A DNA stretch of 64,000 bases from Roridomyces roridus (GCA_029378245.1 JARKIF010000004.1:1860001-1924000); one strand, 5' to 3'; shown: positions 44,949-59,288, counted from the stretch's first letter. The notes: a model not told the origin generated them from the sequence alone. Translations and numbers: made by a program.

Positions 44949-45353
44949 GGGGTGTGTCTTGCAAAGGGCTGTTGACCTTCTCTTTTAAGTCAAGTGAAAA
45001 GCTGTTGAGTGGTGGGCGTTTAGAACAAGAGGAGGAATGATGTGTATCATGTTTCTGTCAGGGGTCACGCACGCGCACAAGAGCCTTCCCAAAATGGTTG
45101 AATTACTGTCGAACCATGGAAACGGTGTACGAAATATGCTCCTCCCAATCGAATCAGCCCGGGATCTTGAGCGGGAAGGTCCGAAGAACTTGACTAGCAA
45201 AAATGATATATATAAAGCGAAGTACAAGCATATTTTTTGAGCAAACATTCGAGAGTAACCCCCAGGAACTCCCTGGAAGATACCAGCGGCTATCCCAATG
45301 CTTCGCCCTCTCGTCCAATCACTGCTCCACGTAAACGAGTGTTCGTTGTCGCT
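44949..45353. other. Intergenic region
   Basis: About 400 bp containing the DUF6593 promoter. A tatatataaag sequence at about 45210-45220 faces the plus strand but no gene follows it. Confidence 0.35.
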
Positions 45354-46644
45354 CTATTTCAGGGAGGACAAAGTCCGATTGGGGTGTCCAAGCTGGATAT
45401 CTATACCCTCCGCGGACAGTTCCCTGAGTGTGGCGAGAATGTTTTCAGGGACCTGCATTTCAGTCCAGTCGGAATAATATACTAGTTGCAGAGCTCGGAG
45501 CTGATTACGGCGAATCGATAGCATACGAGTCACGTTTTCCCATAGGACATTGGAATTTGCGCGCGCTGGAATGAATCCTGGGAGTCTGAAGGCTCTGAAG
45601 GATTCCGCACGGGGTCTCCGCCAAAGGCTTGAATAGGTCCTCCATAGTGCTCTGTTGCGGAGACCTGAGGTCCAACCGGGTCACGGTGGCAACGCGAGCA
45701 AGTAAGCTGTATAGCTCGTCCGCACCATCCGAATTCTCCGGACCGTCGAGTATGAGTTCCTGCAGAGGCGGTTTTGACCGATCAAGGAAGGAAGTAATCC
45801 TCCAATCGTCGTAGGATGTGCCTTCACCAAGACGAAGGGTTTCGAGGTGAGGCGCAAAAATGAAGGTCAAGACGTCATATTCAGCGGTACCGTCGAATCC
45901 ACAACCAAAAATGAGGCGGCAAAGTTTTGGAAGGACAAGCTTCTCAGCAGCTATATTCACACCTTCGTCAAATTCCACTTCGCGTATGGTCAACTCGAAA
46001 AGGGTGGGGGATAGGCGTAGAAGTTGGATAAATGGAAGTGACTCGAGTGTCAAGTCTTCGCGACCACAAATGAACAAGGATTGGAGCAACGGGAGAGGCC
46101 GGGGCTGCGTATACGCTCAAATGTCCCAATATCCGATGCCATTCAAGTCGGAATTCCCACTCTCTGTTTCATCCTTTTCTCCCACAGAAAATTCGAGGCG
46201 CTCTAAGCGGCTGGAATTCTCCCACACGATGGTGGCCACATCGTCGTCCATGAGCCCTGTGACGGATATATGCAAGGGGTGCCCTCCGGAGCGTTGAAAC
46301 CATAGTGTCAGAAGTTGGTTGAAACCTCTGGGGCGGGAAAGTTCAAAGTGAACTCTAGCCCAAAGGGCCGGAGTGGAAAGGGCTATGTCCGTCCAGGTAC
46401 TACAGATTTCCAGGAAAAGCATCGGGATGCTTGGGAAGATTTCCGGTCCCGGACGCGAAGGGAGGCATCGAATAAAGATGTCGGATGAAATTTCGAGTGG
46501 AAGTCGCGCAATTCGATCGCGGAGGTCATTCAGCTGGCGCTGAAGAAGGCTTTTATTGCGCTCGAGATTCTTGAGAAGCTCTTTTTGTCGCTCGATATCT
46601 GCGGAAGCTTGGTCGATTTGCGCCTGGAGTGCTTGAATGAACAT
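45354..46644 (-). pseudogene. F-box-like/LRR family gene with nonsense codon and frameshift
   Basis: From ATG 46644 the copy reads MFIQALQAQIDQASADIERQ, then IARLPLEISSDIF, very close to the gene at 59633. A TGA at 46117-46119 replaces the TGG of the block ESWDIWGSAQPRP. After it the same frame stays open to about 45600, where a frame change occurs. The normal C-terminus (MLSIRRNQLRALQLV to SAEGIDIQLGH) continues in another phase to a TAG at 45354-45356. Confidence 0.85.
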
Positions 46645-46903
46645 TGGAACTATGATGACCCTTTAGACGCTGCGAGCTTGAGTGACCAAGTGTCCTCACC
46701 AAAGTCAGCGCTGAATAAAAGACACAGGAGGAAGTCGGGCGATGATGGTGGCACAGAGAAAGAAGCACCACCCTCACGTGACTCAGATGTGACTTCTTTT
46801 GACGCGTCAAAAATCTATGCAACGTGAGAAGGGAATACAAGCAGAATGTATTCAAAGTACAAAGCAGCAAAAGTTCAAGCAACACTAAGGAGCCGAACGC
46901 AAT

Positions 46904-49900
46904 TTACTTGGAACGTTCCTCCCAACCGATCAACCACCGGGATAAATCCTCCCTCGAGCGCTGCGCATCGTTTGAACCGTCTTCCCAGTGAGAAATTCCG
47001 ATCCACTCACCTCGATATAATCAATCTTGGTCCGAATAGTCTCGAGAACCTGCGAGAGAGCCATCGAGTACCGACTGACATCCTTATCCTTGTGGAATTC
47101 CTCGACGTCTTTGTACTCGTGTTCAGTTGAACCACAGTCGAAACACGCCTGTGTACAATAAGCGCTGAGCATAGGAGGAGAGATTGGTCAAGGGACCGAA
47201 CACACCTGGACGAGGTACTTGTGCATCGAATTCGTTGCGAACCTCTTGCTGAGCTGGAATCGACATGATGTAAGAAGAATTCAACCACGAAAACCAGCAA
47301 CTCACAGCGTCGTAATTATCCTTGTAAAACCGCGATAAGTGCCCATGCGCCACAGTATTCTCAGCCATTCCAAAGCAAAAGGACACGACATCTTGGTCGC
47401 GTGCCTTGGTCTTCATGTATTCAACAATCTCATTGATATGGTCAAGGTTTTCGGTAGCTCCAACGGCGTGGCTGCAAAATGAGTGAGATGTAGGCAAGAA
47501 CGAACATGAAAGGACTCACATAGCAGCATCCGAGGCGGCTGCATTCAACGGATTCTCGATAATCTTGAAGAGCGCCTTGAATTCCTCCGCTCCGCCGTAT
47601 CGAGCTGCATTGGTGAAAGTGATCATTCGGATATCAGCAGGAATCCGCTCATAAGTTCCCGACTTCATATAATCAGCGAAACGAGCCAAGAGCTCTTGCT
47701 TCACGCTGAAATTTCCTGTTAGCTCCAGTACAAGGAGGTGAAATCATGCTACTTGCCTCTCATCCCGCCCGTGTGCCGACGCGTTGATCGCAGTCTTGCG
47801 CAGCTGCGCCGTCTCAAGGTCTTCGCCGTCCGGGAAATCGTAGCCCAGGCGCTGCACCAAGGGCAGGAACAGGGACTGCACAAGGGCGAGTTTAGCGCTC
47901 AAACATGTAGAAAATGAAAAGACTCACACGGCCGAAAGCCCGCAAACGATCCCTAATCTCCACCGCCGCCGAAAACGCATGAATAACAACCATGATGTTC
48001 GTCCAGGCACTGTTCCAAACCATATCTAAATTTCCACAAGTTCAAAACGCTCAGGAATCCAATGAGCCGACTCACAGTTGGTTTCATTACGCCAAATATC
48101 AACCAGCGAAAATAAACTGCTGAGAGGAGTCAACCCGGCCGTTGACAATGCCGCAATGTCGTAGATGAGGCCAATGCGATCCTTCAACGAGAGCGCTGAA
48201 TTGTCTTTCGTGGCCTCTTTTGCGATCTTGGATAGCCGGTCGGGGGTGTACAGAACGCGATCTAAGGGGAATGGGTTCAAGAAATTTATTCGTGTCAGAG
48301 AAACGCACAGGTGCCCATGGTGCCTGCGTTGAGCTTGAAAGTTCCACTGGTATCAACTGGGAGGCTTTTCTCCCTTTCGGTCAGAAGAGCAGTCTTGTCG
48401 ATGTGGACTTGACCGTTCTTGTCGACCGTGAGGATTTCCAGTGGGACGCTCCTGTTGCGTGATTAGCTCAGTTTCAAGGACGACAAGGGCCGCACCAAAT
48501 TGTCTTGTTCTCTTCTTCCTTCGGAAGCCCACTATCCAGGAACCTATCTTGCCGCACGTGTATGCCGTTGGGGCTCTCGGTAACCGTGATCAACGGGAAG
48601 CCAATCTGCAGACCTGGTCAATCAGATTCCATGTAGAACGAACATTGATACCTCGGTAACCCAGTTGTTCATAATCCGCGGGATATCCTGACCAGTTGCC
48701 TCCGAGATCCCATCCCACAAATCCCGAGTGACAGTATTCCCATACAGATGAGCTTTCAAATACAGAGAAACACCCTTGAGGAACTTGTCCTCGCCAACGT
48801 GATTCGCAAGCATGCGGAGAACTAGCACGCATCAGCTACCTGCAGTCCACTTACATGCGACTCACCAGCAGCGCCCTTGGAGTACGAAAGCGAGTCAAAG
48901 ATTTGGTTGAGGAAATTCGCGTCGGGGCATTCCACCTCGATCGGATGGGAGGACCGTTTGGCATCGAGATTCAACGCTTGGTTGAAGTGACTGGTGATGA
49001 ACGCGGTCGAGACTTTCCATTCGGGATGAGTCCTAGTCAGCATGATATCTTCCCCGATCTAGGGAACAATCAAATCGACTTGTGGGTTCAAAAGGCAAGG
49101 ACGTACAAAAGTCGCGAACGCCTCGTTGAGGTACAAGTTGTCCCACCACTGCATTGTTGTAATATTGCCAAACCACATGTGTGCAGTCTCATGAGCTTGA
49201 ACTCTGGCCGCACCCCTCCGAGCGCTAAAGTCTCGTTTGTTGGGGTCAACCATGTACACGCTCTTTCGTCTGGAAGCTGGATCAGCATATAAAACGCATC
49301 TTCAAAGCCGGCAAACCCAGTGATGAGTCCCCAGTTCTAAGGATCGTGAGTACCAAGACGAAAGACCCAGACCAAGTTCTTACCTCCATAGCACCTAAAG
49401 TTGGTGGTATTTCAATCAACAGTGGAGTAGCTGCAAGCCCTATTCACCCATATCAAAGTCGCTAGCCTGTCTCACAAGTTGAGCCAGAAAAAAAAACGGG
49501 ACAAAGAAGGCACTTACAAGCAACGTGTCCAATTTCGGGAGCGGATATTCAATATCGAAAATCGCCTCTGTTACGCGTTAATACAAGCCAAGGAGTATAA
49601 CCTGACGCCTGACCATAGAGCGGCAACACCTTGGCGGTCTCATCCAAACAAAATTGCGTTTGTTCGACAATGTCCGGGGTGGCTGCCGTAGTTCAAGGAA
49701 ATCCACGTAAAGAATGGAAAAAGACGGACCATAAACCCTCAGAGGAACAGTCCTCCCACTCAACGGCATCTCCACCAACCGCTCCTTGTACTCGAACGGA
49801 CCATTGGCGAACGCTACAAGATACGTAGACATCGGAGGGCTTTCTTGGAATTTGGTGATTTTCCACTGGACGTCCTTGGAGAGGCCAGTAAAGTCGGAGG

Positions 49901-50588
49901 TAGTGGCGTCGTACGCGTCCTCCGACGTGGCGGGCATATTGCTTATATTCACCGTATCCAAGTGCGAGATCATCGTGACCGTAAAACTTGCCTTCAAAGC
50001 TGGCTCATCCCAGCACGGAAACGCCGCACGCGCGTCGATGGGCTGTTTAAATTTCCTTCAGAGTCGTGAGACAATCGAGAAAGATGAAACTCACTTGGAA
50101 ATGTGTAAGAGCGTAGAATTCCGTCTTGCCATCTCTCTGCCACGCAGATTTATAGTAGCCATTCATACTGCCGCGCAACTTTGCGTTGAAATCGATCTTG
50201 AGCTGGACTTCGGATCCAGCAGGCAACGCGCTAGGAGACTGAACGGTCAATCGGCCCGCATCCTTCTCAACGAGCTGGGTGGATTGCCACTGCTGGCCAC
50301 CGGTGAGAATGGCCCTGCTCTCCTGAAGTTAGAGGATATCGACCCGGTATTGATGAAACTCACGCCATTCCCAAGTCGAGATCGTCGGAGCAGTTGAGAA
50401 CGATAGTCGAGGTCTCTTCCAGGATATCCAAACTTCAAAATGAGCCAGGATATCATCGAACGAACGAGCACTCACTGCACCACGACCGAGCCTCCGAAAT
50501 CCTGCGATTTGAGATCCGTCCACACAGTCAGCGCATAATGCCTGGGTTTCACGTTCGTCGGGAGACGGTATTTGTCTTGCGAGGCCAT
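46904..50588 (-). CDS. M1-family zinc aminopeptidase (puromycin-sensitive/Ape2 type)
   Basis: Cytosolic-type metallopeptidase that removes N-terminal residues from peptides. Twenty-two exons from ATG 50588 to TAA 46904 join in frame to 886 aa. Zinc site: [10 protein letters not shown] with NEAFATF downstream (exon 10, 49107-49269). The substrate motif GAMEN is spread over exons 7, 8 and 9, exon 8 (49384-49394) being only 11 nt. Other landmarks are [38 protein letters not shown] and, at the end, [17 protein letters not shown]. The ERAP1-like helical C-terminal domain is complete. Intron 47706-47756 starts with GC. A broken copy of the last exons lies at 27.6-28.1 kb. There is no signal peptide ([18 protein letters not shown]). 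Confidence 0.92.
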
Positions 50589-51165
50589 AATAGTTGGTCG
50601 CAAAGGCTGGCTCCGTTAAGTAGGTGCGGGACCCCATCTGAGATCTGAGCAGTAAATCACACGGATCTGTCAAGCGGCTGATCGGGCCGCTGGGACGCCG
50701 CTCACATGGTCGCGATCCGATGACGCCGCGAGATAATCAGTGCTCGCACAAGGCCAGCGAGATTCACACTTGAGAGACTGGAATTTGGAAGTGGAATTCG
50801 AATATGGTGAGTATACAGCACTACGCTAAACGGTACTAAGAGCAAGTGAGTATAGGATGTATGGCGCGAGGAGTGACACTAAAAGAGATAATCGTGGGCG
50901 ATCCAAGTCCATGATGCTAATAACGAGTAACCGGAAATAATGGAATAAGTAAGGGTTAAATGCAGGGTGTGATGAGGGGAGGGCGCGGCGGGGTGATGAA
51001 TGGAGTATATGATACACGGCGTAGTAGTATGTGGTGTCTAATAAGTACGTGTTGAAGGAGCACAGTGTGGTGATGAGGATGAGGGGTGCGGGGCAAGGCG
51101 GGCGTTGTGAATGAAGATGATGATGTACATTTTAATATTAGAGTGCAGGTGCATGCTGCCCGAGC
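50589..51165. other. Intergenic region
   Basis: About 580 bp between the M1 promoter and the 3' end of the membrane-protein gene. No recognisable element. Confidence 0.4.
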
Positions 51166-54100
51166 TTAAGCAGGACCATGATGCTGGTGCCACGTTCCTT
51201 GAGAAGGATCCCGCATGTGCGACGTGCCTCCCCAGCTCGAAATGGTGCGTCCACTCGATTCCGTGGTACCGCCCTCGATGGTCGCCGGTGCGGTCACGAA
51301 AGACTGGGGAGCAGAGCTGATGTCCGGATAAGATTCAGAGGTCGTCTCAGAGGCGTTGTCATGCCGAATAATGGGGATGCCCGCAGCCTCTGCCATCTGC
51401 CTTTCTGTGCTCGGGGGTCGAGAGACAGTCCGCTCCGAAGGTTGTTGGGTCGATGGTGCGGAAAAGACAGACAGCCGGGACTGCGACGGCTGCAGACGCT
51501 GTGGCGACACTTCACGGGAAGCTGGGGCGATAAGAGCAGGAGCAGGAGCAGCCACCTCGCTTTCCGAATGCGTCTCATCACGCCATTCCATCCTCAAAGG
51601 ATGCCCGAAAGTATGATTTTCACCACTGCTCGGCATCGCATCAGAAGCACTCCCCGAACGCGAATGCGTGTTGGCCCGGTCTGACGTATCCTCCTCCAAC
51701 CGCGCCATGGACGAATTCGCACGCAGCCGCTGCACCAGCTCGACCGAAGAATGCGAAGCAGCAGCACCGATGTTCTGCAGCAACGACTGTGCTCGCGACC
51801 GTACCGAAACAGAGACAGACCCCGCCCTCGAGCGCGAGGACGACGAACCCGAATGCGACGACTGGGACCCATACGGCCGGCGCCCCTGCGACGACACGTT
51901 GCTCGCCCGGTGCCTCAAGGCAGTAAACGAAGACCGCGGACTAGGACCCGCAGAAAGTGAAAGGAGCCCTAGCTGATCTTCCCGCTCAGCCTCATGGGAT
52001 CCCTCTGACTCGGCATCATTATCCTGCTGCTGCCCCGCATGTGCAACGACCACGCCAAACGCATCAGTAACGCCACTATCCATGCGACTTCTAACACGAG
52101 ATCTGCCGGCGCGTGGGAAGTCCACGCTGGGCGACGAAGCCGAGGACGAAGATGAGCTTGCTGGTACTGGCACCGTGCCCGCCCGATTCCGACTCCGGCC
52201 TTGTTGCGGATGCCGCGGCGGCATCGGGATGACGCCCGCCCCAGCGCTATTATGGCGCTGCGAGCCAACGGGACCACCAGAGCTAGAAGTATTCTGCGAC
52301 CGAGGAGACTGCGAATCGCTCGACTCGCGATTTCCAGTGGACTGGGTGGCTTGAGAGACTCGCGACTGTGTCGAATGAGTTGCCTGGGACTGCGTGGACC
52401 GGGTGTTGGGAGTCATATGCGAGGCGGCACCAGACGAGCTGCTGGCTCCACGAGCGGGCCTGCGGAACTGGAAGGGATACCGGGAGACGACGGGGTGACC
52501 CAAGCTTGACATGGAGCCGGACGCACGTCCAGAGGATGGCTCCTCACTCCCCGGGGCCTCGACCAGTTCGTCTTCGTCGTCTTCATCTTCGTCCTCGTCC
52601 TCTTCATCGTCATCCTCGTCATCCTCTTCGTCCTCATCCTCTTCGTCCTCATCCTCTTCGTCCTCATCCTCATCTTCTTCCTCCTCCAAACTACCGCTCG
52701 TATCCTCCGCCACAGGCCCAGGTGAAGGCGGGAACGGCACCCGATCCTGCGAGGACATCTGGGCTCCAGGTGCAGTAAACGGATACGGCAGCTTCATCAG
52801 CGGCGCCGAAGGCCCAACATCCCTCTCCTTTGAAGACCTCTTCGCAACCTTGGGTATGATATCCCCAAAGCCAGGCGCATGCTCCGACGTAGGCGTCTCA
52901 AAAAGCTCCCCAGACAGCACACCACGCCTGGCGGGCGTCGGCGCAGACGACAACCCCACAGCAGCAAGCACCTGCTCCATGCCCTCGAATGGCGGCTCCG
53001 CCGGCACCTCGCTCGTATCCGTCACGTTCTTCTTCCGCTGGCTGTATCTAGACGACGGCCGCACTGTCAAGCAGAACTCAAAGGCCTCTTGGACCCTCAG
53101 CGCCGTATGTTCGCGCCAACTCCAGGGTAGCGCTTCTAAATCCGAGATATTGTCGCTGTAGAACGACATGGTCTTTTCGGCGTCGTCTTCCTCCCACCGG
53201 TGTCGGGGGCCGCATAGTCCAGCACAGCCAGAGCCGCTGACAACCCATAGACCAATCCTATAACGCATTCAGTCAAAGGGATTAAAGACGGATAGATGGG
53301 ACACACCAGCTCCAAATGACGATGAGCGCACGCCAGGCCGTCCAAGCAGCGTTGGCGATAAGAATGCCACGAGAGTAACCACTAAGAGTGCCGTCTGACC
53401 GAAAGTACGTCGAGTCGCGGTGGCTGCCGATACCCGCGTCAGCTTGCGCGACAAGGCTAGGGACCGGAGATGAAAACGCCAGCAGCACCGCAAGCGACAG
53501 ACCCGCGCGCGGAAGCAACAGCGCGACCGTCGGCATATTCTGTGAGTAAAACCAGAACGTCTCGGCCATGCCGTCCCTCAAACTTCCATTTTCTCCGAAA
53601 AACGCAGAGAAGCGCAGATGAAGCATGAAGCAGAAGTTGGTGTACGATGTCATGGACACGAGATTAAAGCCAGCGGAGGACAGGTAGAGGGGAAGCATGA
53701 TGGGTCGTTCTATAAAAATATTGAGAAGGGTGATTGGAATGGAGGTGTGAGAAAGTACTCACTGACACGCCAGCGGCGACCAAAGGAATACACGAGCTCA
53801 TACACGATGAAAAGGGGAAGTATCCAGACGAGCCAGCAAGCGACGTAGGCCGCTGCAGCCAATGCCCAGTTCCTGCCTGAGCCGGGCACACCAGGCGCAT
53901 TGGGATTTGGGAACTTGGAGATCCTGTCAAAGGCGTAAATTAACGGATCAGAGTTATGAATAGAAAACTCACTGGACCAACATGAAGACAGCATTGAAAT
54001 CGAAGAAGGTTTGAAGAGGGATGTGCGCAAAGACGAGAATGGGAAAGAGGTAGAAGTAGAGGCGGAGCTTGAGGGCGGGGTTCTGAAGGTGCTCCAAATG

Positions 54101-54547
54101 GAGACCATTAGCATGGAACCGGGGACGAGGGGGATGACGCTCGGGGTAGTCGGCGGAGGCAGGGGGCAGAGGAGTCCCCATGCCCTTGGACCAAACGCGC
54201 GGTGGCGGTATGCCTACGCGGGTCTGGTCAGTGGGCTCCCTGCGATCCTTCTCGTTCGACGCGTCCTGGAGGCTGACGATTCGCACCGAGCGTGGGGTAG
54301 GCTTCCTACCGCCATGATCGCTCGGGCCCGCCTCGTGGACGGACGACTGGAATGTAGAGGCCGGAGCGGGATGGAGGGGACGTTGGGGGAGCCAGGAAGG
54401 GTACCCGTCCGAGTCTTTGGACATGGTGCGAGGCGGAGAGGCAGAGGATGGCTCTTCCGAGTTGTCGGCCTGGAGTTGCTCGAGCAGCGACTCGACGCCG
54501 GCGGCAGAATCGTTTGTGGGCGAGTCTGTGGTTGGTGGTCGTGACAT
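51166..54547 (-). CDS. Large membrane protein with long acidic and serine-rich C-terminal region
   Basis: Four exons (53973-54547, 53763-53923, 53307-53709, 51166-53257) join in frame to 1,076 aa with 49-52 nt introns. A disordered N-terminus (MSRPPTTDSPTNDSAAGVES) is followed by several hydrophobic segments: LRLYFYLFPILVFAHIPLQT, AAAAYVACWLVWILPLFIVY, the MLPLYLSSAGFNLVSM region, LSLAVLLAFSSPVPSLV and WTAWRALIVIWSW. The last 690 residues are cytoplasmic-looking, with a run of about 40 mostly Glu/Asp residues (52572-52690) and long Ser/Arg-rich stretches. I do not recognise the family. Membrane topology and function are open. It is the largest gene in the window. Confidence 0.75.
52572..52690 (-). 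repeat. Glu/Asp-coding trinucleotide-type repeat
   Basis: Imperfect tcctcatcctcttcg repeats encode an almost uninterrupted acidic run in the membrane protein. Such tracts are prone to length change. Confidence 0.8.
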
Positions 54548-56178
54548 TCGTGTAAAGGAAGCGCGTAATAGTCAGTAATGTCCGTAAGGTCCACAAGGAG
54601 GGGCGTAGATAAGAGGTGGGTCGTATAATTTTTTTGTGGGTTTTTTCCCCGACTCGTTCTCGACGATGAACACGACGGCGAGATAAGGACAGAGTCGGGA
54701 CGCGCGCGAGCCTCGTGTGCGATGACGGTGGCTGGCTGCCTCGTGGCTTGCCTTTATGGGCCGAAGGGAGTGGGCGGCGGGAAAGGAAGACAAGGATCCG
54801 CGCAAACAAAATCATCAACTTACCTGACTGTTATCCCCGTTTGTCCACTTTTGATGTCCGACGGAATCAATTTCAAGGGGTATGTCAAGGGTTTGTGCAG
54901 GGTCTTGCTGAGAGAAAGATACGAGAGGAGTGGAACGAGTGTGAAAAAGGAGGGTGGGATGCACCGGTCTGCGGCGGAATTTAAGGCAAATGGTGGTGGT
55001 TGTGGGTTAAGATGAAAAGGTCCCGCGGACAGCTCAGTCGGTCATCACCATGGAAATTTAGTTCCGTTTGCAATTGCCACAATCTGCTCAATTGAGCTGC
55101 GTTCTAGTATGGCGGGTGGTGATTACACGGCACCTTAATGAGAGAAGAGCTCAAGTTTTCCAGTCTAACCAATCGACCAAGTTGTGAGATTGACTCGTGA
55201 AACAGGCAGAATGGAGCATTACGGCTGGCAGCCATTCAATTTCTGCGGGGATAGAAAAACCTTACGTTTTTTCGCGGTGGTGTGTTGATGGCAATCACTC
55301 CAAAATACAAACGAGGTCGAACAAGGACCACAACGAACGAGCATAATTACCGACACATTGGATGAAGGACAATTCTAGCTCCGATACGAAGGATGGGGAG
55401 AACATCTATCAAAGATAATCCGGGAGATAATGAATTATGAGGTGGCTTTGACTCCGATTGCCAAGTGTAGAACGGGCAATCTAATCCGACGATTCTTCTT
55501 CTCATTCTTCATTGCGGTCCAGCCCATCGCAGCTCTAAAATAGCCAGGAATTATCGACATGGAGGTACCAAGGTTGCGGCCCTGGTCGCCATCGGCCTCA
55601 AATCCTATACGACTTGACACACGACAGAGCGTAGCAGATAAGAAAAGTCCATTGTCCCTGAGTCCGAGTCCCCTGCAGGATTGCGAGTTGGCAGTGGATG
55701 TAGAGCGAAAGGTCGTCTCAAAGTTGCGCCGGTAGTACACCAGAAGCCCTAGAAACCGGGTTGAAGATGGCTCATTCGTATGTATCGGCGGGAGGTAGGC
55801 GGCGAATCTTGGGGGGCAGGAGGTCCAAATCGTCTAGTTCGAGCGCCTTGGCAACTCAAGAAGAATGCCGGACAAGACCAAGTGAGAAGGATGATTGATA
55901 TTTCCAGGACATTATGATTCCAGGCGCAGCCGCCGCGGCGCCTATCAGGTGCCGAGTCCCGACAGCCGACGAGGCTCGCATTTGCTGAAATGACTCCCTT
56001 TTATGGGCAGAAACCGAATGAACATGGTGGTGGTGGAAGAGGAGAAGGCGACTCGCGCAGCCACAGCCACAAAAGGAAATATCCTCTCCTTTCCTGTCCA
56101 CCATAGATTTCATCCTCTGCTAGTTATCACAGAGATGGATTTATACGGACTTGAAGCGCCCGCCGACCCGCACGTAAA
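54548..56178. other. Gene-poor stretch
   Basis: About 1.6 kb with the promoter of the membrane-protein gene. A minus-strand open frame at 55435-55740 (about 100 aa) has no family match I can name and no splice support. Nothing else is recognised. Confidence 0.35.
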
Positions 56179-57290
<1,112 letters not shown>

Positions 57291-57974
57291 GGTTTCTGTC
57301 CCTGGCATTAGTTAGTGTCTCACAGAAAGAATTGAGTCACTCAACGAGCAGCGGAGAGCTCGTAATCCGATCGCATTGCAGTCACCGGGTAAGCCCAGGG
57401 ATTGGTCCGATTAACCAGGATTAACCTTGCAAGACTTTTGGAGTCACCATAGTACGCCCGAGATGCCAGATGTTGAAATCTAGTAGGACTGGAGGCTACC
57501 GGAGGTAGCGACGTTCGGTGGGCGCTGGCCAAAGACCGGCGAATGAGCCACCGGAGTGGAAAGCCAGACTCTACAGCAAGGCAAGGGAGCTGGCTGTGAG
57601 GTGTGCGTTGAGAAGGTGAACTTGCGGTGACGACCCCGATGCGCAAATTGGTAGACGATCACGCACAGGCCAAACGCCGCGTCGCGTCGCGTCAGGTCGC
57701 GTCAGGTCGTGTGGTTTTCGATCCTGTGCCCTTGAGCCCCCGCCTTTGAATATGTTTTTTCGCATCGTTATGAGGCTGCAAGTCGTCTGCAAGTGACTTG
57801 AAGAAAGGAAGAATCGTGACGGATCACGTGGTGCTTCTTTCTTTCTTGCCGCCACCTTCGCTCTCGTATCGTCGGATCAAAGGGCTAAAGTTTCGAGGAG
57901 AAATACCATCCGTTGACTGCGGTAAGTCTGCCGTCTGGTCAACCAAAAGCATTTGAATTGAGCATCGTAGTTCA
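57291..57974. other. Intergenic region with a gcgtc repeat
   Basis: About 680 bp without a supported gene. At 57677-57710 the motif gcgtc/aggtc repeats in tandem (gcgtcgcgtcgcgtcaggtc, then again). Confidence 0.4.
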
Positions 57975-59288
57975 ATGTCTTTCCAAGCCGTAGCGCTCCA
58001 GGGGCAAATCGACCAAGCTTCCGCAGATATCGGGCGGCAAAAAGAGGTTCTGAAGAAACTTGAGCGCAATAAAAGCCTTCTTCAGCGTCAGCTCAATGAC
58101 CTCCGTGACCCAATCGCACGACTTCCACTCGAGATATCGTCCGAAATCTTCATCCAATCTCGCAACCTCTACGGTTCCGAGTCGGCCGACGATATTCCCA
58201 TGCTTCTTCTCCAAGTCTGCAATACGTGGACCGGCATCGCCTTATCCACTCCCTCCCTGTGGGACAAACTGTCCTTCTTTCTGCCACGCCCCGAAAGCTT
58301 CCAGCACTTGTTGACCAGGTGGTTTGAACGCGCTGGCACCCACCTCTTGCATGTGAATACGATAGGACCAATCGATCCCGGTGTAGCCAATGTCCTCTGG
58401 GCTCATTTCAATCAGTTGGGGCACCTTGAATTGTGGCCCAAGTCAATGTGGTCGGCAGACAGTGATGATTCTGACGACGAATCGGACAACGACAATGATA
58501 TCGATTTTCACCAGCTTTTTGGGGGCACGCCGCTCCCCGCGTCGCTTCCTTTCCTTCACACATTCACCGTCGAGGGTCATAAAAGCTTAGTCTTCACCTC
58601 CCTGGAGATACGGCAGCTTCTATCCTCTTCGCCCAGCCTCACCGAGTTGCGCCTCTCCGATGTGCAGCTGATGGATGACGTCGCACATGAAGCAACAGAA
58701 ATGCGTTGTCTCCCCAATCTGCGTCGAATTTTCTTGGACAAGGAACTCCTCACGTTCCCCCAAATCCTGAGATTGTTTTCAGCTCCGCGTCTTGCAATCC
58801 TAGGTTTTTCGATGCCGCTGAACAAGGAGGACAACACAAATTTCATCTCCTTCCTGCAACGTTCATCGCCACCTCTACACACGCTCGTCATCGGGGATTC
58901 AGAGAAAGAATTCGCTCTCTTCGATGACATTACTCCCTCCGTTTCCACCACCTCGCGCCTGGAATTCAACTCGATCAAACCTTCATTCGCAGAAGGCCTG
59001 TTTCAGACGTTGGGGCAATATCCGTCCACCTTTCTCCCAAATCTCGACACCTTGAAATTACATTCCTTTTACCCCTTCCCTCCTTCATTATGCAGGTCAC
59101 TCCTCCGCGCTGCTGTGGCCCGTCGTACCCAGCTGCGTTCGATCCGCTTAACCTTCTCTAAACCTGAATATGTTCGAGTTGGGCCGCCCGATCTTCTCGA
59201 GGCGTTCAGAACCCTGGCTGCGGAGAGCGGGATGGACATTTTCTTCGGAATGTCCGGCGACGGCCAGAAGAATCTATTGTCTGCTTGA
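57975..59288 (+). CDS. Intact coiled-coil F-box-like protein with LRR-type C-terminal half
   Basis: Single-exon 437-aa member of the same family as 16747-18027. It has the coiled coil LQGQIDQASADIGRQKEVLK, the F-box-like block IARLPLEISSEIF with VCNTWTGIALSTPSLWDKL, an acidic insert (DDSDDESDNDNDID) and leucine-rich segments such as LSSSPSLTELRL. It ends in AESGMDIFFG. It heads a tandem array of three copies in the same direction and is the only one of the three that is complete within the window. Confidence 0.85.
   Translation: MSFQAVALQGQIDQASADIGRQKEVLKKLERNKSLLQRQLNDLRDPIARLPLEISSEIFIQSRNLYGSESADDIPMLLLQVCNTWTGIALSTPSLWDKLSFFLPRPESFQHLLTRWFERAGTHLLHVNTIGPIDPGVANVLWAHFNQLGHLELWPKSMWSADSDDSDDESDNDNDIDFHQLFGGTPLPASLPFLHTFTVEGHKSLVFTSLEIRQLLSSSPSLTELRLSDVQLMDDVAHEATEMRCLPNLRRIFLDKELLTFPQILRLFSAPRLAILGFSMPLNKEDNTNFISFLQRSSPPLHTLVIGDSEKEFALFDDITPSVSTTSRLEFNSIKPSFAEGLFQTLGQYPSTFLPNLDTLKLHSFYPFPPSLCRSLLRAAVARRTQLRSIRLTFSKPEYVRVGPPDLLEAFRTLAAESGMDIFFGMSGDGQKNLLSA

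Noticed and set aside
52511..53161. Plus-strand open frame with a long serine run
   Set aside because: Antisense shadow of the Glu/Asp-coding repeat in the membrane-protein gene.
55030..55110. agctcagtcggt, similar to a tRNA D-arm
   Set aside because: No matching T-arm (gttcra) or acceptor stem follows.
57676..57710. gcgtc repeats considered as a CRISPR-like or regulatory array
   Set aside because: The unit is only 5-10 bp with no spacers. It is a simple tandem repeat.
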